This document shows, in pieces, positions 5,167 through 8,126 of a stretch of DNA of 8,126 nucleotides. This DNA is from JAIRQX01 sp031556255 (GTDB lineage Bacteria > Chrysiogenota > Deferribacteres > Deferribacterales > JAISNW01), in the NCBI GenBank assembly GCA_031556255.1, contig JAVBTI010000057.1, forward strand, positions 1 to 8,126, read 5' to 3'. The translations under genes were made by a program, and so were the position numbers. The notes beneath the pieces were generated by a model. That model was not told the DNA's origin, ran no database searches, and saw only the letters and a program-made list of their open reading frames with translations. Within the stretch, counting starts at the first letter, position 1, and the number at the start of each line of letters is the position of its first letter.

Positions 5167-6464
5167 TATGCCCTCTTTGCGGCCACAGCCGTGGTTTGTT
5201 TTTTTGCAAGCCTGAAAAGGTTTTTCAGTGGCCTGGATGACGGGCACACATAGTTGCAGGCGCTGCACTCTATACAACTCAGAAGTTTCCATGCGGCGAG
5301 TTCTTCGTACATTTCCTGCGCCGCGAAATTCTCAAGCATCACCGGAGACAGACCTGCGGGACATGCATCCACGCATCTGGAGCATCTTATGCACGGAAGA
5401 ACAGGCGGTGTAATATCTTTCCCGGATTTCTTAGTGTATACTACTACGCCGTTCATCCCTTTATAGACAGGAATATTCAGGCTCTGTACCGCAAAACCCG
5501 TCATGGGCCCGCCCAGGATAACCTTCTCAATCTCGCCGACCGCGCCTCCGCAAAGGTCTATCAGGTGCGAAATCGACATGCCTATTGGAACTAAAAGGTT
5601 CTTAGGTTGTTTCACATCACCCGTCACAGTCACAACCCGGTGTGTAAGCGGCTTATGTCCGTACATGGCATCATAAACCGCCAGTACCGTGGAAACATTA
5701 TGTACGAGCACGCCCAGCTCGGCGGGCAGTTTGCCTTCCGGCACCTCTCTGCCAGTAACCGACTTTATAAGCTGCCTTTCTCCACCCTGGGGGTATTTAA
5801 GCGGCAGGAGGATCACTTCCAGTCTGTCTTTGGCGGCTCTGCGCACGGCGTCGGCGGCATCAGGCTTATTCGCCTCGATACCGATGACTGCTTTTTTCAG
5901 CTTGAGCGCCTCTTTTATTGTGAGGGTTCCGCTTATCAGATGAGAAGTGCGTTCCAGCATGAGCCGGTGGTCGCATGTCAGAAACGGCTCGCACTCTACG
6001 CCGTTGACGATAAGGGTGTCGAGCTGCTCTTTCGGTGAAAGCTTAACATGGGAAGGGAACATGGCGCCCCCCATCCCCACTATGCCGGCGGCTCTGGCCG
6101 TATCCGCCAACAAAGCTTCCGGAAGGCGCACAAAATCGCCGCTCTGGTTGTCAGCGGTTTTTATAACGATTGCGGACGTGCGGGTATTACCCGGGTAGTC
6201 CACAAAAACATCAACAGCGGTGACGGTTCCGTCCACAGGTGAATGGATATTGGCGCTGATAAAACCGTTCGCCTCAGCGATCTGCTCCCCCGCGCGGACA
6301 GGTTGCTCTTTTGTTACCACCGGCCTGGCCGGAGCGCCTATATGCTGCGCCAGGGATATGTAAAGCTCAAAGCCGGCAGGCACAGACACGGCCTCAACCG
6401 GCACGGAGCTCGTGGCGAATTTCATATCGGGCGGATGGATACCGCGGAAAGATTTATTGCTCAT
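5166..6464 (-). CDS. rnfC: Rnf complex subunit RnfC, NADH/FMN- and [4Fe-4S]-containing peripheral subunit
   Basis: A 432-residue soluble subunit on the cytoplasmic face where NAD+ is reduced. The N-terminal barrel starts with FRGIHPP (6-12), typical of the family. The nucleotide/FMN domain, related to NuoF, has GIVGMGGAMFPSHVKL (127-142), NGVECEPFLTCDHRLM (154-169) and YPQGGERQLI (224-233). Two [4Fe-4S] motifs close the protein: C358/C361/C364/C368 and C397/C400/C403/C407. It ends about 25 residues later, so it lacks the long Ala/Lys-rich tail of gammaproteobacterial RnfC and matches the short clostridial form. The ATG at 6464 lies 8 bases after the deaminase stop with only a weak ribosome site (CAGAG, about 12 bases away), suggesting coupling to the upstream gene. 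ATG at residue 14 is an alternative, but it would lose the conserved GIHPP. It is the first rnf gene, as in clostridial operons. Confidence 0.96.
   Translation of the reverse strand: MSNKSFRGIHPPDMKFATSSVPVEAVSVPAGFELYISLAQHIGAPARPVVTKEQPVRAGEQIAEANGFISANIHSPVDGTVTAVDVFVDYPGNTRTSAIVIKTADNQSGDFVRLPEALLADTARAAGIVGMGGAMFPSHVKLSPKEQLDTLIVNGVECEPFLTCDHRLMLERTSHLISGTLTIKEALKLKKAVIGIEANKPDAADAVRRAAKDRLEVILLPLKYPQGGERQLIKSVTGREVPEGKLPAELGVLVHNVSTVLAVYDAMYGHKPLTHRVVTVTGDVKQPKNLLVPIGMSISHLIDLCGGAVGEIEKVILGGPMTGFAVQSLNIPVYKGMNGVVVYTKKSGKDITPPVLPCIRCSRCVDACPAGLSPVMLENFAAQEMYEELAAWKLLSCIECSACNYVCPSSRPLKNLFRLAKKQTTAVAAKRA
5171..5175 (-). promoter_or_regulatory. Shine-Dalgarno of rnfD that decides its start
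   Basis: GAGGG on the minus strand lies 4 bases before the ATG at 5166-5164, slightly closer than ideal. Together with the TAATG junction with the rnfC stop it supports this start over the open frame extending to 5292. Confidence 0.65.
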
Positions 6465-6472
6465 TTAATTTG

Positions 6473-6919
6473 TTACTCTGTGGGAAACTTAACCAGCCTT
6501 ATGTCAGTGCATCTCAGAAGATCATCCGCAAGTGCGTCGGTGTAATCTTCCATATATACTATGCGCGATATCTCGGCATTGATGATCATCTTGGCGCATA
6601 TGCTGCACGGCTTGGTGTTGCAGTACAAAGTGGCGCCGGATATGCTTACGCCATAGATAGCCGCCTGAATAATGGCGTTCTGCTCAGCATGCAGTCCCCG
6701 GCATATTTCATGCCGTTCACCGGAAGGCACATTAAGCTGCTTGCGCAGGCATCCCACTTTGTCGCAATGGGGCAGCCCTTTAGGCACGCCGTTATATCCG
6801 GTGGCGAGCAGGCGGTTGTCTTTGACCAAAGCGGCACCCACCTGCCTGCGCACACAGGTGGAGCGTTTACTGGCCACCTTCACCATTTCCATAAAATACT
6901 CATCCCAGGAAGGACGCAT
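6473..6919 (-). CDS. dCMP deaminase (ComEB-like cytidine/deoxycytidylate deaminase family)
   Basis: A 148-residue zinc-dependent deaminase predicted to convert dCMP to dUMP, the precursor of dTMP. The catalytic motif HAEQNAI (77-83) supplies zinc ligand H77 and proton shuttle E79; PCSIC (104-108) supplies C105 and C108. A second metal-binding set, C52, C57, H70 and C73, matches the structural zinc site seen in phage T4-type dCMP deaminases. The length is normal for the family. GGGGAG (6930-6925) lies 5 bases before the ATG. The gene begins 14 bases after the glyA stop and ends 8 bases before rnfC, so all three are likely on one transcript. In Firmicutes the orthologue is called ComE operon protein 2 (comEB), but nothing here indicates competence. 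Guanine- or tRNA-acting deaminases are less likely because of the extra zinc set and the dCMP-type N-terminus. Confidence 0.92.
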   Translation of the reverse strand: MRPSWDEYFMEMVKVASKRSTCVRRQVGAALVKDNRLLATGYNGVPKGLPHCDKVGCLRKQLNVPSGERHEICRGLHAEQNAIIQAAIYGVSISGATLYCNTKPCSICAKMIINAEISRIVYMEDYTDALADDLLRCTDIRLVKFPTE

Positions 6920-6933
6920 AATTACTCCCCATA

Positions 6934-8126
6934 CTAATTCAGATCTTTATACAGCGGAAACTTTGACGCCAGCGCGATGACGTCCGCCTTCACTTTTGCA
7001 ATTTTCGCGTCATCGTTGATATTCTCAAGCACATCGGCGATGAAATTACCGATAATACCCATCTCCGCTTCCTTCATACCACGGGTGGTGACGGCGGGGG
7101 AGCCGAGGCGTATCCCGCTTGTAATCATAGGGCTGAGTGTTTCAAACGGAATCGTGTTTTTATTAGTGGTGATATTGGCTCTATCCAACGCGTTCTGGGC
7201 GTCTTTCCCGGTCACGTTTTTAGAATACACGTCCACCAACATAAGGTGGTTGTCCGTGCCGCCGGAAACAAGTCTGAAACCCCTTGACGAAACCGCCTTC
7301 GCGAGAGCCGCCGCGTTTTTGACCACCTGCCCGCCATACTCTTTGAACTCCGGCAGGAGCGCCTCTTTAAAAGCCACGGCCTTGGCGGCGATGATGTGCA
7401 TGAGCGGCCCGCCCTGAAATCCGGGGAAGATCTGAGAGTTGATCTTTTTCCCCAAATCTTCCCTGTTGGTCAGGATAACGCCACCCCTCGGCCCCCGGAG
7501 CGTTTTATGGGTGGTGGTGGTGACGATATCAGCGAACGGAATAGGGCTTGGGTGCATACCCGCGGCCACAAGTCCGGCGATATGGGCCATATCCACCATG
7601 AACACCGCGCCGACCTTGTCCGCGATATCACGGAACACTTTGAAATCTATCAGGCGCGGATAGGCGCTGGCGCCGGCGAGGATGAGCTTCGGTTTATGCT
7701 CTTTGGCGAGTGATTCCAGCTCGTCATAATCTATCTGTTCCGTGTTTTTATTGACGCCGTAAGGCACTATCTTGAAAAATCTGCCGGAAAAATTCACAGG
7801 GCTGCCGTGCGTGAGGTGGCCGCCGTGGGAAAGATTCATCCCCAGCACGGTGTCACCCGGCTGGGCGACGGCGAACATCGCCGCAATATTGGCCTGGGAG
7901 CCGGAATGCGGCTGCACATTGGCATATTCGGCGCCGAAAAGCTGCTTTACCCTGTCAATTGCGAGCTGTTCCGCGATGTCGACGAACTCGCAGCCGCCGT
8001 AGTATCTTTTACCGGGATAGCCTTCCGCGTATTTATTGGTAAGCACGGATCCGGCGGCTTCCATAACAGCCGGGCTGACAAAGTTTTCGCTGGCAATAAG
8101 CTCCAGATGGTTTTCCTGACGGTCTT
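6934..8126 (-). CDS. glyA: Serine hydroxymethyltransferase, N-terminus cut off
   Basis: A PLP-dependent enzyme converting serine and tetrahydrofolate to glycine and 5,10-methylene-tetrahydrofolate. The frame is open through the right edge; 396 residues are visible, and about 15-20 N-terminal residues probably lie outside, giving the usual length near 415. The first visible part reads ELIASENFVSP, a highly conserved family stretch, so the internal ATG at 8064 is not the start. Also conserved are KYAEGYPGKRYYGG (visible residues 31-44), the substrate/PLP segment LSHGGHLTHG and the catalytic TTTTHKTLRGPRGG, whose PLP-binding lysine is encoded at 7506-7504. It ends 14 bases before the dCMP deaminase gene. 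The two proteins supply the two substrates of thymidylate synthase, a plausible reason for pairing. Whatever promoter drives the block lies beyond the right edge. Confidence 0.98.
   Translation of the reverse strand, partial: DRQENHLELIASENFVSPAVMEAAGSVLTNKYAEGYPGKRYYGGCEFVDIAEQLAIDRVKQLFGAEYANVQPHSGSQANIAAMFAVAQPGDTVLGMNLSHGGHLTHGSPVNFSGRFFKIVPYGVNKNTEQIDYDELESLAKEHKPKLILAGASAYPRLIDFKVFRDIADKVGAVFMVDMAHIAGLVAAGMHPSPIPFADIVTTTTHKTLRGPRGGVILTNREDLGKKINSQIFPGFQGGPLMHIIAAKAVAFKEALLPEFKEYGGQVVKNAAALAKAVSSRGFRLVSGGTDNHLMLVDVYSKNVTGKDAQNALDRANITTNKNTIPFETLSPMITSGIRLGSPAVTTRGMKEAEMGIIGNFIADVLENINDDAKIAKVKADVIALASKFPLYKDLN

Noticed and set aside
5167..5292. N-terminal extension of rnfD by 42 codons
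   Set aside because: It is out-of-frame rnfC sequence; the start at 5166 has GAGGG upstream and a TAATG junction.
6311..6937. A 208-codon plus-strand open frame opposite rnfC and the dCMP deaminase gene
   Set aside because: It crosses a gene boundary antisense to two well-identified genes and shows no family features.
1..8126. A wholly new multi-gene system, such as a defence or mobile element
   Set aside because: Every gene falls in a well-known housekeeping or energy-metabolism family; no repeats, integrases, toxin-like small genes or unassigned frames remain.

Overview
This is a fully coding, accessory-free stretch of a bacterial chromosome. All ten genes lie on the minus strand, so the biological reading order runs from high to low coordinates. 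The order is glyA (5' end cut off), a dCMP deaminase gene, rnfC-rnfD-rnfG-rnfE-rnfA-rnfB, nfnA and nfnB (3' end cut off). The only gap larger than about 15 bases is 83 bases, between rnfB and nfnA. I see no RNA genes, mobile elements, CRISPR arrays or genes on the plus strand.

Right-hand block (about 6473-8126): serine hydroxymethyltransferase makes 5,10-methylene-tetrahydrofolate, and dCMP deaminase makes dUMP. These are the two substrates of thymidylate synthase, so the pair looks like a small thymidylate-precursor module. The rnf genes follow after only 8 bases and may be read through from it.

Central block (1693-6464): a complete six-subunit Rnf complex (ferredoxin:NAD+ oxidoreductase, ion-translocating) in the order C-D-G-E-A-B. 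All expected cofactor sites are visible: two cluster motifs in RnfC, covalent-FMN threonine motifs in RnfD and RnfG, paired membrane cysteines in RnfA and RnfE, and a polyferredoxin RnfB. Genes overlap or abut by -14 to +3 bases, with good Shine-Dalgarno sites inside the preceding genes. One RnfB cluster motif has His where Cys is expected.

Left-hand block (1-1609): the two subunits of an NfnAB-type (also called SudBA) NADH-dependent ferredoxin:NADP+ oxidoreductase, a flavin-based electron-bifurcating enzyme. nfnA uses a TTG start behind a strong Shine-Dalgarno. The gap before it holds a promoter-like sequence and sits beside an imperfect inverted repeat spanning the rnfB stop codon, so nfnAB may have its own expression control.

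Together, Rnf (ferredoxin/NAD/ion gradient) and Nfn (ferredoxin/NADH/NADPH) would balance the three main electron carriers of an anaerobe. The organism is most likely an anaerobic, fermentative or acetogen-like bacterium. The C-D-G-E-A-B order is typical of clostridial and Thermotoga-type rnf operons and differs from the order in gammaproteobacteria (ABCDGE) and Bacteroides (BCDGEA). Base composition is moderately GC-rich, and I cannot fix the phylum from sequence alone. The individual systems are known; the least ordinary points are the Rnf-Nfn linkage, the RnfB Cys-to-His change and the inverted repeat at the rnf/nfn junction.
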